Counted from the stretch's first letter, positions 44,912-54,672 are shown. The stretch is 64,000 nt of DNA from Brevibacterium picturae (GCF_900105045.1 NZ_LT629739.1:2666001-2730000); one strand, 5' to 3'. Numbers and translations are program-made. The notes: generated from the sequence alone by a model not told the origin.

Positions 44912-46588
44912 GTGAGAACGATTCGTGAACTGTCTTCCGCGGTCCAACGTCCTGCCGATGTGCTCGAGCTTCCCCTGGGAACCCGCACACGTGCCTACCG
45001 GCTCTTCGAAGCACTGCCTGCCATCATCAGCTTCTCCGCCATCGGACTGGTGTTCGTCCTACCCTTCATCGATGCGATGGCCGGGGCGGTCTATGTGCTC
45101 ATCGTCGTCGGACTCACGCTGATACGGGCGATGCGCGGCGCGATCGACGTCTCCCGCGGCTTCGTGCGTTACCGTCGCAGCTCTCGGGTGGATTGGGGCG
45201 CCAGGCTGCTCGACATCGAACGGGCGATGGATGGGCACCCGTCACGGCCATACCCCTGGTCCGGGTTCCACTCCCGGGAGCACGCTGCAGCCCTGGCCCG
45301 TGTGCGCGACGATCCCGGCTCGGTGATGCGGCCGTCCAACCTGCTCCACGCTGTCGTCGTCGCGGCCTACAACGAACCCTACGAGGTGGTTGCCGACGGA
45401 ATTCGCTCACTTCTGCACACCTCGACCTCGCCCTCGAAGATCGTCGTCTTCTTCGCCTACGAGGCACGAGGCGGCCCACAGATGGCTGAGACAGCACGCC
45501 GTCTGGCAGACGACTACGGAGACGGCTTCGCAGCTTTCGTTCTTGTCGAACACCCTGCTGGGATCCCCGGGGAGATCGCGGGAAAGGGCGCGAACATCAC
45601 CTATGCGGGCCACAGACTGGCTCACTGGGTGCAGGCGAACGGGATCGATCCTGAGTCGGTGCTTGTCACCAGCCTCGATTGCGACAATACGCCGCATGAG
45701 GCGTATTTCGACTACGTTGCCTACGAATACGCGCTCGCGTCCGATCGCACCCACCTCTCGTTCCAGCCCATCAGCCTCTACATCACAAACATCTGGGAGG
45801 CACCCGCACCCTCGCGAGTCGTCGCGAGTGCAAACTGCTTCTGGAATCTCACGACAACGGTCCGTCCTCTTGCACTGCGCAACTTCGCATCCCACACGCA
45901 ACCGCTGACTGCCCTTGAGGACATGGGATTCTGGTCGACTCGGACAATCGTCGAGGACGGTCATCAGTATTGGCGGTCCTGGTTTCACTTCGACGGTGAC
46001 TACCGTGTCGTTCCCATCCATGTGCCGATCTATCAGGACGCAGTCCTGGCAGGCGGGTTCAAGGACACGATGGTCGCCCAGTTCAAGCAGCTCAGCAGGT
46101 GGTCCTACGGTGCCAGCGATGTGCCCTATGTGGGAGTGAGGGTGTTCTCTGCTGGGACGAGAACACCTTTCTGGCCCGGAGTCCTGCGTTTCCTCTCCCT
46201 CCTCGAAGGTCACGTCAGCCTGGCATCGATCTCTGTCATCATCGCCGTCGGTGGGTGGATCCCTTTCGTCGTTGCGACGCAGACAGGGCAGGTGACGACC
46301 CTCATCGAGCGGATGCCGATGACGGTGGGCCTGGTGCAGCAGATCGGCATGCTCGGCCTCATCGCATCCGTCCTCGTCTTCAATTCGCTGCTGCCGCCCC
46401 GTCCCGTCCACGTCCCGAAGGTACGGCGTGCGACCATGTGGCTGCAGTGGCTGCTCTATCCGCTGACTCTGCTCGTCTTCAACTCCTCGACGGCGCTGCA
46501 CTCACAATGGTGTCTGCTCGTCAGCCGCTACCGTGAGCGTTTCGATGTCACGGAGAAGGTCTCCGGGTCTGTGCGCAGAACCGCGTGA
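44912..46588 (+). CDS. membrane glycosyltransferase, GT2 (processive type)
   Basis: A 558-residue protein with two N-terminal and about four C-terminal membrane helices around a GT-A domain. The expected residues are present: AAYNEP, TSLDCDNTP (DxD type), TIVEDGHQYWRSW (catalytic Asp) and QLSRWSYGASD (Q-x-x-R-W type), as in synthases that extend a polysaccharide while passing it through the membrane. It begins with GTG. No partner genes for a capsule lie beside it, so the product is unknown. Confidence 0.78.
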   Translation: MRTIRELSSAVQRPADVLELPLGTRTRAYRLFEALPAIISFSAIGLVFVLPFIDAMAGAVYVLIVVGLTLIRAMRGAIDVSRGFVRYRRSSRVDWGARLLDIERAMDGHPSRPYPWSGFHSREHAAALARVRDDPGSVMRPSNLLHAVVVAAYNEPYEVVADGIRSLLHTSTSPSKIVVFFAYEARGGPQMAETARRLADDYGDGFAAFVLVEHPAGIPGEIAGKGANITYAGHRLAHWVQANGIDPESVLVTSLDCDNTPHEAYFDYVAYEYALASDRTHLSFQPISLYITNIWEAPAPSRVVASANCFWNLTTTVRPLALRNFASHTQPLTALEDMGFWSTRTIVEDGHQYWRSWFHFDGDYRVVPIHVPIYQDAVLAGGFKDTMVAQFKQLSRWSYGASDVPYVGVRVFSAGTRTPFWPGVLRFLSLLEGHVSLASISVIIAVGGWIPFVVATQTGQVTTLIERMPMTVGLVQQIGMLGLIASVLVFNSLLPPRPVHVPKVRRATMWLQWLLYPLTLLVFNSSTALHSQWCLLVSRYRERFDVTEKVSGSVRRTA

Positions 46589-46730
46589 GGCATGACTCCC
46601 GGCTGCAGCAGAAACCTATTTCGCAGGCGCCGGGGATGAGGCTCGTCGCATCATGTCTTTCGGCTCGCTCGTGGTCTAGCATCGATTCTGTGCCCGCAAT
46701 GCTGAGGAACACAATGCTGAGGAGGGTGTC

Positions 46731-47984
46731 ATGACAGACGCCACGCACGACGAGTCCGATGTCGAATACGACTGCATCATCTCCGGCGGCGGGCCCGCCG
46801 GAATAGTCGCCGGTCTGCTCCTGGCGCGCGGAGGCGTGAAGGTTGTGATGCTGGAGAAGCACAAGGATTTCTTCCGCGACTTCCGCGGTGACACCATCCA
46901 CCCGTCGACGCTGCGACTGCTCGACGAGCTGGGCCTCTACAACGAATTCGCTCGAATCACGCACCGCAGGGTGACCAATATCAGTCTCGCCGGCGACGAC
47001 GGTGAGGACTTCATCCTCGGCGATCTGTCCAGGTTGAATACGCCACATCCGTTCATGACGATCGCACCCCAGTGGGACTTCCTCAACCTGCTCGCCAAGG
47101 CAGGGGAGGACGAGCCCGGGTTCGATCTGCGCATGGGCGTCGAAATGACCTCCCTGATCTGGGCTGATGACCGAGTCGTCGGCGTCCATGCGGACACTCC
47201 CGGTGGCCAGACGGCGCTGCGGGCCCCACTCGTCGTGGCTGCCGACGGTCGTTGGTCGAAGGCGCGGGACGAAGCGCAGCTGTCGATGCGGGAACTGCGA
47301 TCGACGATCGACGTGTGGTGGTTTCGGATCGACACCACCCAACAGCTCGCTGAATCGATCGCTCCTCGCGCCGAGGGCGGCAATGTCTTCGTCGCAATTC
47401 CACGTGACGGGCACGTGCAGATGGCCCGCCTCATCCCGAAGGGTGAAGACGCACGGTTCCGTGAACAGGGCATCGAGTCTCTTCGCCGTGCGGTTGCAGA
47501 GACCTTCCCCGTGCTGGCAGACGACGTTGATGCACTCGAGATGGACGATGTGAAGCTGCTCGACGTCCGGCGCAACGAGGCCAGACGCTGGTTCATCGAC
47601 GGACTGCTGTGCATCGGTGATTCCGCCCATGCCATGAGCCCTCTGGGCGGGGTCGGCGTCAACCTGGCGGTCCAGGATGGTGTGGCCACGGCCCGTCTGC
47701 TGGCCGAAGCCCTGCGTTCTGGGTCCGTGTCCACCCGCGATCTCAGGCGTGTGCAGCGCAGACGAATGCTGACGACGAAGGCCGTTGAGCTGCTGCAGGG
47801 CGGCATTCACGCGATGATCGAACCGGTCGTCCACAATGGCGGAGTCATCCGTCCCCCGGCACCGGTCGAGTGGCTGCTGAGGACGTTCCCTGCGCTGACT
47901 GTGGTCCCGGCTCGAATCCTCGGGATGGGTGTCACTCCCGAGCACGCTCCGGACTTCGCACATCGGAAGCCGGAGCCGGTCTGA
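46731..47984 (+). CDS. FAD-dependent monooxygenase (PHBH family)
   Basis: A 417-residue flavoprotein of the aromatic hydroxylase group. It has the dinucleotide motif ISGGGPAGIVAGLLLARGG at 18-36, the region VVAADGRWSKAR (DG motif) and LLCIGDSAHAMSPLGGVGVNLAVQDG (GD motif). GAGGAGGG precedes the ATG; an AATGCTGAGGA direct repeat lies just upstream. The substrate is unknown. Confidence 0.82.
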   Translation: MTDATHDESDVEYDCIISGGGPAGIVAGLLLARGGVKVVMLEKHKDFFRDFRGDTIHPSTLRLLDELGLYNEFARITHRRVTNISLAGDDGEDFILGDLSRLNTPHPFMTIAPQWDFLNLLAKAGEDEPGFDLRMGVEMTSLIWADDRVVGVHADTPGGQTALRAPLVVAADGRWSKARDEAQLSMRELRSTIDVWWFRIDTTQQLAESIAPRAEGGNVFVAIPRDGHVQMARLIPKGEDARFREQGIESLRRAVAETFPVLADDVDALEMDDVKLLDVRRNEARRWFIDGLLCIGDSAHAMSPLGGVGVNLAVQDGVATARLLAEALRSGSVSTRDLRRVQRRRMLTTKAVELLQGGIHAMIEPVVHNGGVIRPPAPVEWLLRTFPALTVVPARILGMGVTPEHAPDFAHRKPEPV

Positions 47985-48002
47985 CCTGTGACACGGCTGG
48001 CC

Positions 48003-49301
48003 TCAGCCTCGGGTCCGACGCTGCCGAGCCAGCAGCTCGGCGAGCTGACGGCACTCGGCCTCCGACATCGATCCCAGACCGAACTGGGCGTCGGCGACGA
48101 TCTGACTGGCGCGGTCGGTCAGGGCACGGCCTTTCGGGGTGATCTCCGCGAAGACCTCCCCGTCGTCACCGGGCTCCAGCACCCTCTCGATCAGGTCGTT
48201 GTCCTCCAGCCACCTGACCGAGGAGAAGGACGAGTTGGCCTCGACTTGAAGCTGATCGGTGAGCTCAACGAGGGGGAGAGCGCCTCGGTGGTCGAAGAAC
48301 AGCAGGAGCAGAACCTCGTATCGTGCATACGTCAGGCCCATGGGACGGAGCTTCTCATCGAGATCGGTGATGAGCATCCGGTGGGCGTGCATCAGTTCCG
48401 TTGCCGTCTGCATCCGGTTCCGTTCGGGCCACCGCTGCTCCCAGGAGCGTGCCGCCATCGAAACGGGATCATTCAGTGCCGGTGATGCGCTCCCGATTCT
48501 CATCTCCTCCGAGTCCGTGAAGCCGTGACCGGTGTTGAGCTCCATCGTGGTCCACTCTTCGGTGTCCACGTCCGGACCCGCTCCTGTGCGCACCGCCGGA
48601 TGCGCACCAGTTCTGACTCCCGCACTGAACCGGGGCTGGTGGCCAACAGCAATGTGGTCTGGAATGAGGTCATCATCGTCATCGGCAATAGTCTCGGAGC
48701 CGAACTCAGCGTCGGATTCGGGATAAATCTCCTCGAAGAGGTCTTCATCGCCGGGGACGTCTTCGTCGTCCTCCTCCTTGGCGTTCAAGGAGGAGATGGC
48801 CGAACGCAGTCCGGAGCGCTGAATCACAGTCTGAATGATCTGGTCGCGCTCGTCGGGTCGGCCGACAAAACGGATGTCGCGCAGCCCCTGGTCTTGGGCG
48901 GCTGACTCGAACACGAAATGCCCGTACCTGAAGACCCGGCCGACCAGCGGCTTGTGCACCGAGATGTCGAGGATACGTGACATCGGCATCGTCGCCTTGT
49001 GCTGAGTGAAGACCCCGTGGATTCTGAACACCCGCATATTCGTGATGACGAACCGGTCCATATGCACAGCCAGTCCGCGATACAACCCGAACAGGCCAAT
49101 GGCAACCCCGACGCCCAACGGGATCGAGGCGAAATCGACAGGGACCACGAAGCTGATGGCCACGACGGCCAGACCGAGCAGGATGATGAGTGTGGGAGTG
49201 ACGAAGGCGAGCGGGTGACGACGCACCTCGTCGACGATCTCTTCGCCCTCATCCGAGATGAGATGATTTTCGACCCTCGGGTCGGCCAATAACCTCAGCA
49301 C
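48003..49301 (-). CDS. membrane PH-domain protein fused to a MarR-type DNA-binding domain
   Basis: One uninterrupted 432-residue frame. Residues about 1-75 include two membrane helices (LAFVTPTLIILLGLAVVAIS and IPLGVGVAIGLFGLY). Then comes a bPH_2 domain (FVITNMRVFRIHGVFTQHKATMPMSRILDI), an acidic low-complexity linker of about 90 residues, and a C-terminal MarR winged helix (about 300-430; LRPMGLTYARYEVLLLLFFDHRGALPLVELTDQL). Either it is a membrane-tethered regulator or two genes share one frame, the second starting near ATG at about 48503 behind a GGAGGAG that is rather close. The two parts are usually separate proteins. Confidence 0.65.
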   Translation of the reverse strand: MLRLLADPRVENHLISDEGEEIVDEVRRHPLAFVTPTLIILLGLAVVAISFVVPVDFASIPLGVGVAIGLFGLYRGLAVHMDRFVITNMRVFRIHGVFTQHKATMPMSRILDISVHKPLVGRVFRYGHFVFESAAQDQGLRDIRFVGRPDERDQIIQTVIQRSGLRSAISSLNAKEEDDEDVPGDEDLFEEIYPESDAEFGSETIADDDDDLIPDHIAVGHQPRFSAGVRTGAHPAVRTGAGPDVDTEEWTTMELNTGHGFTDSEEMRIGSASPALNDPVSMAARSWEQRWPERNRMQTATELMHAHRMLITDLDEKLRPMGLTYARYEVLLLLFFDHRGALPLVELTDQLQVEANSSFSSVRWLEDNDLIERVLEPGDDGEVFAEITPKGRALTDRASQIVADAQFGLGSMSEAECRQLAELLARQRRTRG

Positions 49302-49322
49302 GTCTGGGCGCCCGTCACACGC

Positions 49323-49487
49323 TTACGCGGACAGAGAAGAGAAGAACGTGACCAATGAGCCGACGCCGTTGCCCACTGCCTCGAAAGCGTTTCTGACTGC
49401 GTCGGCTGAATCTTCTGGCCGACTGAACAGATAGAACGCCACAAATATGACGACGAGCGTGAGGACGGCCTTTTTAACCCACTTCAC
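49323..49487 (-). CDS. small single-helix membrane protein
   Basis: A 54-residue protein starting with GTG behind GAGGAG: WVKKAVLTLVVIFVAFYLFSRPEDSADAVRNAFEAVGNGVGSLVTFFSSL. One membrane helix is followed by an amphipathic stretch. It resembles small actinobacterial membrane proteins of unknown role. Divergent from the PspC gene. Confidence 0.65.
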   Translation of the reverse strand: MKWVKKAVLTLVVIFVAFYLFSRPEDSADAVRNAFEAVGNGVGSLVTFFSSLSA

Positions 49488-49760
49488 AACGGACTCCTCT
49501 GTGCCGCGTCGCTGAGATTGCAGATGCGGACAATTGGTTGCACAACTCCATAAGCGTAACTGCCCTTGCCTCCCATTCACGAGGTGACGCGCCCAAAACC
49601 TGTGATCACGATCTCATATCCTGAGAATGGCACCTGCAGAGTCGCCGAGGTGGGCTCGCCCTTCCAGCCCGTCCACGCGGCCGTGATTATGGTTTCCCCC
49701 AACCCGGTTCGACGGTCAGCACCCCTGTTCAGAGCGCAGGAAATGCGTAGTGTTGAGGGT

Positions 49761-50012
49761 ATGAGAAAACTATTCGATGCCATCCGCAATACCGGCTTCC
49801 GTCGCGGACCCGACAGGGTCTTGGGCGGCATCTCGGGAAGTCTCGCCAGGTCGACCGGCCTGAACGTTTGGCTGGTCCGTCTGCTGGTCCTCGCCTCATT
49901 CCTGCTTCCGGTCCTCGGAATCGGAGCCTATCTGATTGCTTGGGTCCTCACCCCGTGGCAGGACGGAAGCATTCCCCTTGAACAGGCATTCGGCGGCCGC
50001 CTCGAGCGGTGA
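49761..50012 (+). CDS. PspC-domain small membrane protein
   Basis: An 83-residue protein. GPDRVLGGISGSLARSTGLNVWLVRLLVLASFLLPVLGIGAYLIAWVLTPW is the PspC domain, an amphipathic start and a membrane hairpin, linked to envelope stress in other bacteria. The ATG at 49761 follows GAGGG; upstream in-frame codons lack coding features. Confidence 0.82.
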   Translation: MRKLFDAIRNTGFRRGPDRVLGGISGSLARSTGLNVWLVRLLVLASFLLPVLGIGAYLIAWVLTPWQDGSIPLEQAFGGRLER

Positions 50013-50083
50013 CCCGCGCGTAGCGCGGGACAACAGCGAAGAACCCCTCCGATAGCGGTGCTGACGCCGGATCGAAGGGGTTC
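50013..50083. terminator. two hairpins between pspC and tRNA-Lys
   Basis: CCCGCGC-GTA-GCGCGGG directly follows the PspC gene stop (50013-50029). A larger imperfect hairpin, with GAACCCCT and AGGGGTTC as base, spans 50041-50083 and is placed to end transcripts from both the PspC gene and the tRNA. Confidence 0.65.
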
Positions 50084-50094
50084 TGTCGTTTGGG

Positions 50095-50167
<73 letters not shown>

Positions 50168-50328
50168 CGCCCCAACCCGACCGCGTGAACATGCGCCACA
50201 CCGGTGTTGTTGGAGACTCAATAATATTAGAGGTAAGGCACCCGAATACTCAAACCAGCCGACGGCCGGTCAAGCGCCCACACGACTCCGCTGCGCTATC
50301 GCCAGCAGCAACAGAGTCCGTGGCGAGG

Positions 50329-51267
50329 TCACTTCTCCAGTTCGGGACGGTCGTCTTCTGAGCGATTGTCAGTCGCAGAGTCCGTGTGCGAGGAGTCCTC
50401 TTCGGCCGCCTCGTCGATGACGTCGGACTCGATCGCCTTTTTCTTCTTGACCTTGTCCCGCAGTGCGGCGACGTTCTTCAGCCCCGCCAGCAGCTTGCGA
50501 TCCTTCTTCGGTGCGACGTACTCAGGATCGGTTTCGAGCGGGAAGATCGTCGGCGCAGCGCCGAAGGCCTCCTTCGACTCGTCGGCGACCTTGCGTGCCA
50601 TCTGGGCATTGACCACGCCGCCGATGATCGCGCCGATGCCGAAGGGCAGCAGACGGCCGATCAAAGAACCGCCGGCGCGAGCGGCAAATTTGCGGATGAA
50701 GGTTTTGCGGAGCTTGCGCAGCAGCAGATCGACGACCGGGGTAGGCAGCTGTTTGGTTACAGTCGAGCCCCAGTTGCTGAACATCGACTCCGTGCCGCCA
50801 GCCTGCTTATTGAAGCGCTGGACAAGGTTCTTCCCGTCCTTGCCGAGCATGAGACCCAGCACCAGTGCGTTCGCTCGTTTGGAATCCTGAACAGGAAGAC
50901 CATGAATCTCCGAGATCGCCTGCGCGAACAGGGCCGTGCCTTCGAGGAAGCCAGCAGTCTCAGCGGTCGCCACACCCAGAGCGGCAGTTGTGCCGAGGCC
51001 GGGAACTGCAGCGGTCGCACCGACCGCTGCACCACCTGAGGTGGTCAGCGCGAGGTAGTGCCGACGAATGATCTTGATGAGCTCTTCCGGAGTCGCCTCC
51101 GGATTTTTGCGGCGCAGGCTGCGTACATAGGCAAGGGCCACTGGGCGTTGGACCGACAGAAGCTTCGAAAGCATCGACTGGGCGCGGGGATTGAGGGTTC
51201 CGTCTTCATTGACAGCAAGTTTCGCTGCCTTGTCCAGGCCCTTCTTCGCCACTGATGATTTTGCCAC
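50329..51267 (-). CDS. EcsC-family-like membrane-associated protein
   Basis: A 312-residue protein starting with GTG behind GAGGAGG. It has SGGAAVGATAAVPGLGTTAALGVATAETAGFLEGTALFAQAI and RAGGSLIGRLLPFGIGAIIGGVVNAQMARKV, Gly/Ala-rich segments like those of EcsC-type proteins. The C-terminus is charged (Lys run, then Asp/Glu/Ser). Function unknown. Confidence 0.6.
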   Translation of the reverse strand: MAKSSVAKKGLDKAAKLAVNEDGTLNPRAQSMLSKLLSVQRPVALAYVRSLRRKNPEATPEELIKIIRRHYLALTTSGGAAVGATAAVPGLGTTAALGVATAETAGFLEGTALFAQAISEIHGLPVQDSKRANALVLGLMLGKDGKNLVQRFNKQAGGTESMFSNWGSTVTKQLPTPVVDLLLRKLRKTFIRKFAARAGGSLIGRLLPFGIGAIIGGVVNAQMARKVADESKEAFGAAPTIFPLETDPEYVAPKKDRKLLAGLKNVAALRDKVKKKKAIESDVIDEAAEEDSSHTDSATDNRSEDDRPELEK

Positions 51268-51458
51268 GGGAGTTCCTCCTCGGTGTCTGCACTTGCCACC
51301 TGCTGGTCGCAGGCACGAATCTGCTTCCAGTTTAATGGTGTCCACTGTGAGCCGGGCGAATAGACCCTGACCGCGAAGCGACAACGCATTCGCACGACCG
51401 ACAACTGGCTCGGATGAGCGACCACTGGCTCAGAGTGGGGGACTAGACTGCTCTGACC

Positions 51459-52049
51459 ATGACACAGCCACGCTTTCACCGCCCTATACCTCTGGCCGAT
51501 CTCGATTCCGTCACCGCGACGAGTGACCCGGTGGCCAGATCGGAGACCTCTCACGCGACCGCAGCGCTCCTCCTCGGAGATTCGCGCGGGCAGCGCGATG
51601 AGGCTGCGACGAAGCGGTTCGTCGAGTTGGCCGACGACATCGGTCTCGAAGTCATTGCCGAAATGTGGTCTGCCGCGCCCGCGGTTTCCGCACCGGGAGC
51701 GCTCTGGCGCCTGTACGCGCTGCGCGAATGGATCCTCACGGCTCCTCGTGAGCTCACCGAAATGTTCGCCACCGGTCAGCGCAGGATAACGTCAGAGGGC
51801 CTCGGGCTCGACGAGATCCTCGCCGGAGTCGAGCTCCCGGCAGGCCCCGACGAGGTGGCTCGCGCCATCGATGAGATCTTGGCCGGTGCCTTCCGCGGGG
51901 ATGTCGTCATCGCCCTGCTGCGCGCCGCGGCCTTCGTTAGGATGTGCGCCGAAGGCACCGCTGACTCCGAGGCTGCCACTCGTTTGCGCCAGTTCGCGAA
52001 GGACCTCAAAGATGCCGCCGTCTCCCACCGTCATGGCGGGCTGGACTGA
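51459..52049 (+). CDS. conserved-looking protein of unknown function
   Basis: I do not recognise this 196-residue protein. It is soluble and mainly alpha-helical by composition, with LWRLYALREWILTAPRELTEMFATG and EVARAIDEILAGAFRGDVVIALLRAAAFVRM as its most structured parts. Codon use is like its neighbours. It precedes the DUF47-Pit pair by 300 bp. Confidence 0.65.
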   Translation: MTQPRFHRPIPLADLDSVTATSDPVARSETSHATAALLLGDSRGQRDEAATKRFVELADDIGLEVIAEMWSAAPAVSAPGALWRLYALREWILTAPRELTEMFATGQRRITSEGLGLDEILAGVELPAGPDEVARAIDEILAGAFRGDVVIALLRAAAFVRMCAEGTADSEAATRLRQFAKDLKDAAVSHRHGGLD

Positions 52050-52350
52050 CCGATCCACTGCCGGGCCGCTGCGGACGCACCTCGTAGCGGGGTACCCGGC
52101 CACGGTCGCCCACTGTGAGATTTTCAACTATCGTTCACCCGCCTCGGCGGTGGACTCATGGGTGTGAGCGAGTATCGTGGTGGGTGGCCCTCGTGGCCAC
52201 CGGACGCTGGATCTGAAGCCCCGGGCTCCAAATTCAGCCGCTTCGAGCGGCCTACCGCCGAGAGGCGCTCTCGGTTCAGCGTCCGGCACATACAATTGAA
52301 GCAACATGCACATTCGTCCGGCTCGACCGGGCCCCGGGCAGGAGGAGCGC
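52050..52350 (+). promoter_or_regulatory. upstream region of the DUF47-Pit operon with PHO-type direct repeat
   Basis: This 301-bp gap holds no gene. TTTCAAC (52122-52128) and GTTCACC (52133-52139) are spaced 11 bp, as in the PHO boxes bound by PhoP in streptomycetes, where the unit is GTTCACC. The second unit is a full match and the first matches 5 of 7. It stands about 210 nt before the DUF47 start, so a long leader would follow. Confidence 0.5.
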
Positions 52351-52971
52351 ATGCGGCTCAAACGAGTACCGCAGGACACTGTCTTCTATGAGCGACTGTC
52401 CGATCTGGTCGGGCAGATGAGGCAATGCAACCTGGTGCTTGCCGAGCTCTCCGGCATCGAAGTCAGTGAACGCCGGCAGGTCGCGGACCGCCTCCGCGAG
52501 ATCGGTGATCAGGCCGACGAAGACATGGGAGCCGTGCTTCGCGCACTGCGCGAGAACTACATCACCCCCTTCGATCGTAATGACCTCTACCTGCTCGGTC
52601 ATCACATGCGCGACATCTGCCACCTGCTCCACGGTGCGGGGTTCGTCCTCGCTTCGGAAGCATTCGACGAACTGCCCTCCGGCGTTCCCGAAACTCTCGC
52701 GGTCCTGTCCAATCAGACGGACCACACCTCACGAATGATCACTCGTCTGCCAGGCAAGCTCGATCAGTGGGACTACGTCGACAACATCAATCGCCTCACC
52801 TACCAAGTCGAAGCCCTGCAATGGCGAATGTCCGACGCCGTGCCGAACTCGAAGCGCGGGCTGACTTACATGGCCGCGGTCTCGCAGCTGGGGCAGGCTT
52901 TCGTCCGTGCCGCATACGGTTTCACCGAGCTGGGCAAGGTCGTCGCCGCCATCGCGATCAAGGAGTCGTAG
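52351..52971 (+). CDS. DUF47 (PhoU-like) partner of Pit
   Basis: A 206-residue helical protein of the DUF47 family, which resembles PhoU and is found beside Pit transporters, where it is thought to modulate uptake. FYERLSDLVGQMRQCNLVLAELSG and ITPFDRNDLYLLGHHMRDICHLL carry the paired acidic/His metal motifs. The ATG at 52351 follows GGAGGAG. Confidence 0.85.
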   Translation: MRLKRVPQDTVFYERLSDLVGQMRQCNLVLAELSGIEVSERRQVADRLREIGDQADEDMGAVLRALRENYITPFDRNDLYLLGHHMRDICHLLHGAGFVLASEAFDELPSGVPETLAVLSNQTDHTSRMITRLPGKLDQWDYVDNINRLTYQVEALQWRMSDAVPNSKRGLTYMAAVSQLGQAFVRAAYGFTELGKVVAAIAIKES

Positions 52972-52974
52972 TCC

Positions 52975-53985
52975 GTGGAGCTGCTCTTGGCGGGAGTCAT
53001 CGTGACCGCGGTGATCTTCGCCGGTTCGAACGGATTCCATGACGCTGCGCTGACCATCGGCAATGCCGTCGTCGGACGATCCATCAACGCGGGCTGGGCT
53101 CTGGGCCTGGCCGTGGTCTTCAACTTCATCGGGGCGCTTCTGGGCGAAGGCATCGCCTCCGTCGTGGCCAACCAGATCGTTCACTTCGAGGGCGATCCCG
53201 AGGTCATCCTCACCTCCCTGATCATCGCCTTCGTCGCCGCGACGGCGTGGAGCCTGTTCACGTACTACCTCGCATTGCCGGTGTCCTCCACACACTGCCT
53301 CATCGGCGGTCTGCTGGGGGCCGGTCTGGTGCTGGGGTTCTCCGTCAACTCCTCCGAAGCGATCAACTCGGTGATCCTGCCGCTCGTGATCTCGCCGATC
53401 CTCGGGTTTGTGATCTCCTGGGGCCTCACCGCTCTGCTGTCCAAGGCCTTCGCGTCATCGCCGCCCAAGCCGCTCTTCCGTGGTGCCCGCATGGTCGACT
53501 CGGTGCTCACCTCCTCGCTGTCCCTGGTCCACGGCATCCAGGATGCGCAGAAGATCGCGGCTCTGGTCATGGTCGGTATGCTCGCTGTCGATACCAATCC
53601 GCACACGGAGCTGGCCGTCGTGGAGATCTCCTGGCCGGTGCGGCTCATCATCGCCGCAGCCCTGGCGATCGGCACGGGTTTGAGCGGATGGCGAGTGGTA
53701 CGGACCCTGTCGGTGCGCATGGCCGGCCTCGACCCGCTGAAGTCCGCGACGGCCGATGCGACCTCCACGTTGCTCATGTACACGGCGGCACTCATCATGC
53801 GGGTCCCTGTGTCGCTGACCTTCATTCTCGGATCGGCGATCCTGGGCACGCAGTATGCCGGCCGCAGGGGCCGGCCCCGGGCCCGTTTCATCGTTCCCAT
53901 CATCGGGGGCTGGCTGCTGACCATTCCTGCGGCCGCGGCACTGGCGATCTGCATCGGTCTGGTGGTCAGACTGCTGGTCGGCTGA
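52975..53985 (+). CDS. pit: inorganic phosphate transporter, Pit family
   Basis: A 336-residue low-affinity phosphate symporter. The duplicated signature is seen as FAGSNGFHDAALTIGNAVVGRSI in the first half and SLVHGIQDAQKIAALVMVGML in the second. It begins with GTG, with AAGGAG in the end of the DUF47 gene three bases upstream, so the two form an operon. Confidence 0.92.
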   Translation: MELLLAGVIVTAVIFAGSNGFHDAALTIGNAVVGRSINAGWALGLAVVFNFIGALLGEGIASVVANQIVHFEGDPEVILTSLIIAFVAATAWSLFTYYLALPVSSTHCLIGGLLGAGLVLGFSVNSSEAINSVILPLVISPILGFVISWGLTALLSKAFASSPPKPLFRGARMVDSVLTSSLSLVHGIQDAQKIAALVMVGMLAVDTNPHTELAVVEISWPVRLIIAAALAIGTGLSGWRVVRTLSVRMAGLDPLKSATADATSTLLMYTAALIMRVPVSLTFILGSAILGTQYAGRRGRPRARFIVPIIGGWLLTIPAAAALAICIGLVVRLLVG

Positions 53986-54010
53986 GGCGTCACCACTGTG
54001 CCGCATCACA

Positions 54011-54042
54011 GCGTCACCGCGTCACCGCGTCACCGCGTCACG
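54011..54042. repeat. 8-bp tandem repeat, four units
   Basis: GCGTCACC is repeated four times, the last with a final G. It lies at the join of the convergent pit and DUF4383 genes and includes the DUF4383 stop codon. Confidence 0.85.
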
Positions 54043-54470
54043 GAGGTGCGAGCCTTCCGGCCGAAGATGATGCCGGTTGTGATCATGGCCACGGCGAGCA
54101 CGAAGTGCAGCCAGTTGTCAGCGGTGTTGAGCGGAACGAAGTTGCCCATCGATTCCATCGGAACTACGAGGCCGTAGATCCACAGCACCGCGTAGACGAT
54201 GCCGCCGACGATGAGGTAGGTCTCGGCCAGCTTGCGTGACCTGAGCCCGAGTAGGCCGACGATGCCGAAGAGCAGATGGACGATGTTGTGCAGCACCGAG
54301 ACCTGGAAGATTCCCAGCAGTGCGGCCTGAGAATGATGCCCGGCGAACATGATCGTGTCCAGGTCCGTCGTGATGCCTGGAACGAATCCGAGGATCCCCA
54401 CCAGTAGGAACACGGCGCCGAACAGGCCCGAGATGACCTGGATAGGGCTGCGTACGGTGTGGGTGGTCAT
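54030..54470 (-). CDS. DUF4383-type membrane protein
   Basis: A 146-residue protein with four membrane helices. It begins THTVRSPIQVISGLFGAVFLLVGILGFVPGIT and has SVLHNIVHLLFGIVGL and TADNWLHFVLAVAMITTG, typical of actinobacterial DUF4383 proteins. The role is unknown. GGATT before the ATG is a weak ribosome site. Its stop lies in an 8-bp repeat. Confidence 0.8.
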   Translation of the reverse strand: MTTHTVRSPIQVISGLFGAVFLLVGILGFVPGITTDLDTIMFAGHHSQAALLGIFQVSVLHNIVHLLFGIVGLLGLRSRKLAETYLIVGGIVYAVLWIYGLVVPMESMGNFVPLNTADNWLHFVLAVAMITTGIIFGRKARTSVTR

Positions 54471-54672
54471 GACAATCCTTTCGAAGTCTCTCGTCGTACA
54501 CCAGCTGATTCGGAGCCGAGCGCGCGACGGATGGGTTCGGATCTGGATCTTTTCGCTAACAACGTGGCACGGGGGCCCGCACCGGCAATGCCGCTGGCTG
54601 AGTTCCCTCGCGCGCGGAGTGCCTCTCACCAATGTCGCGGTCGAACAGCGTGCAGACAGCCTAAAAGCCGCA

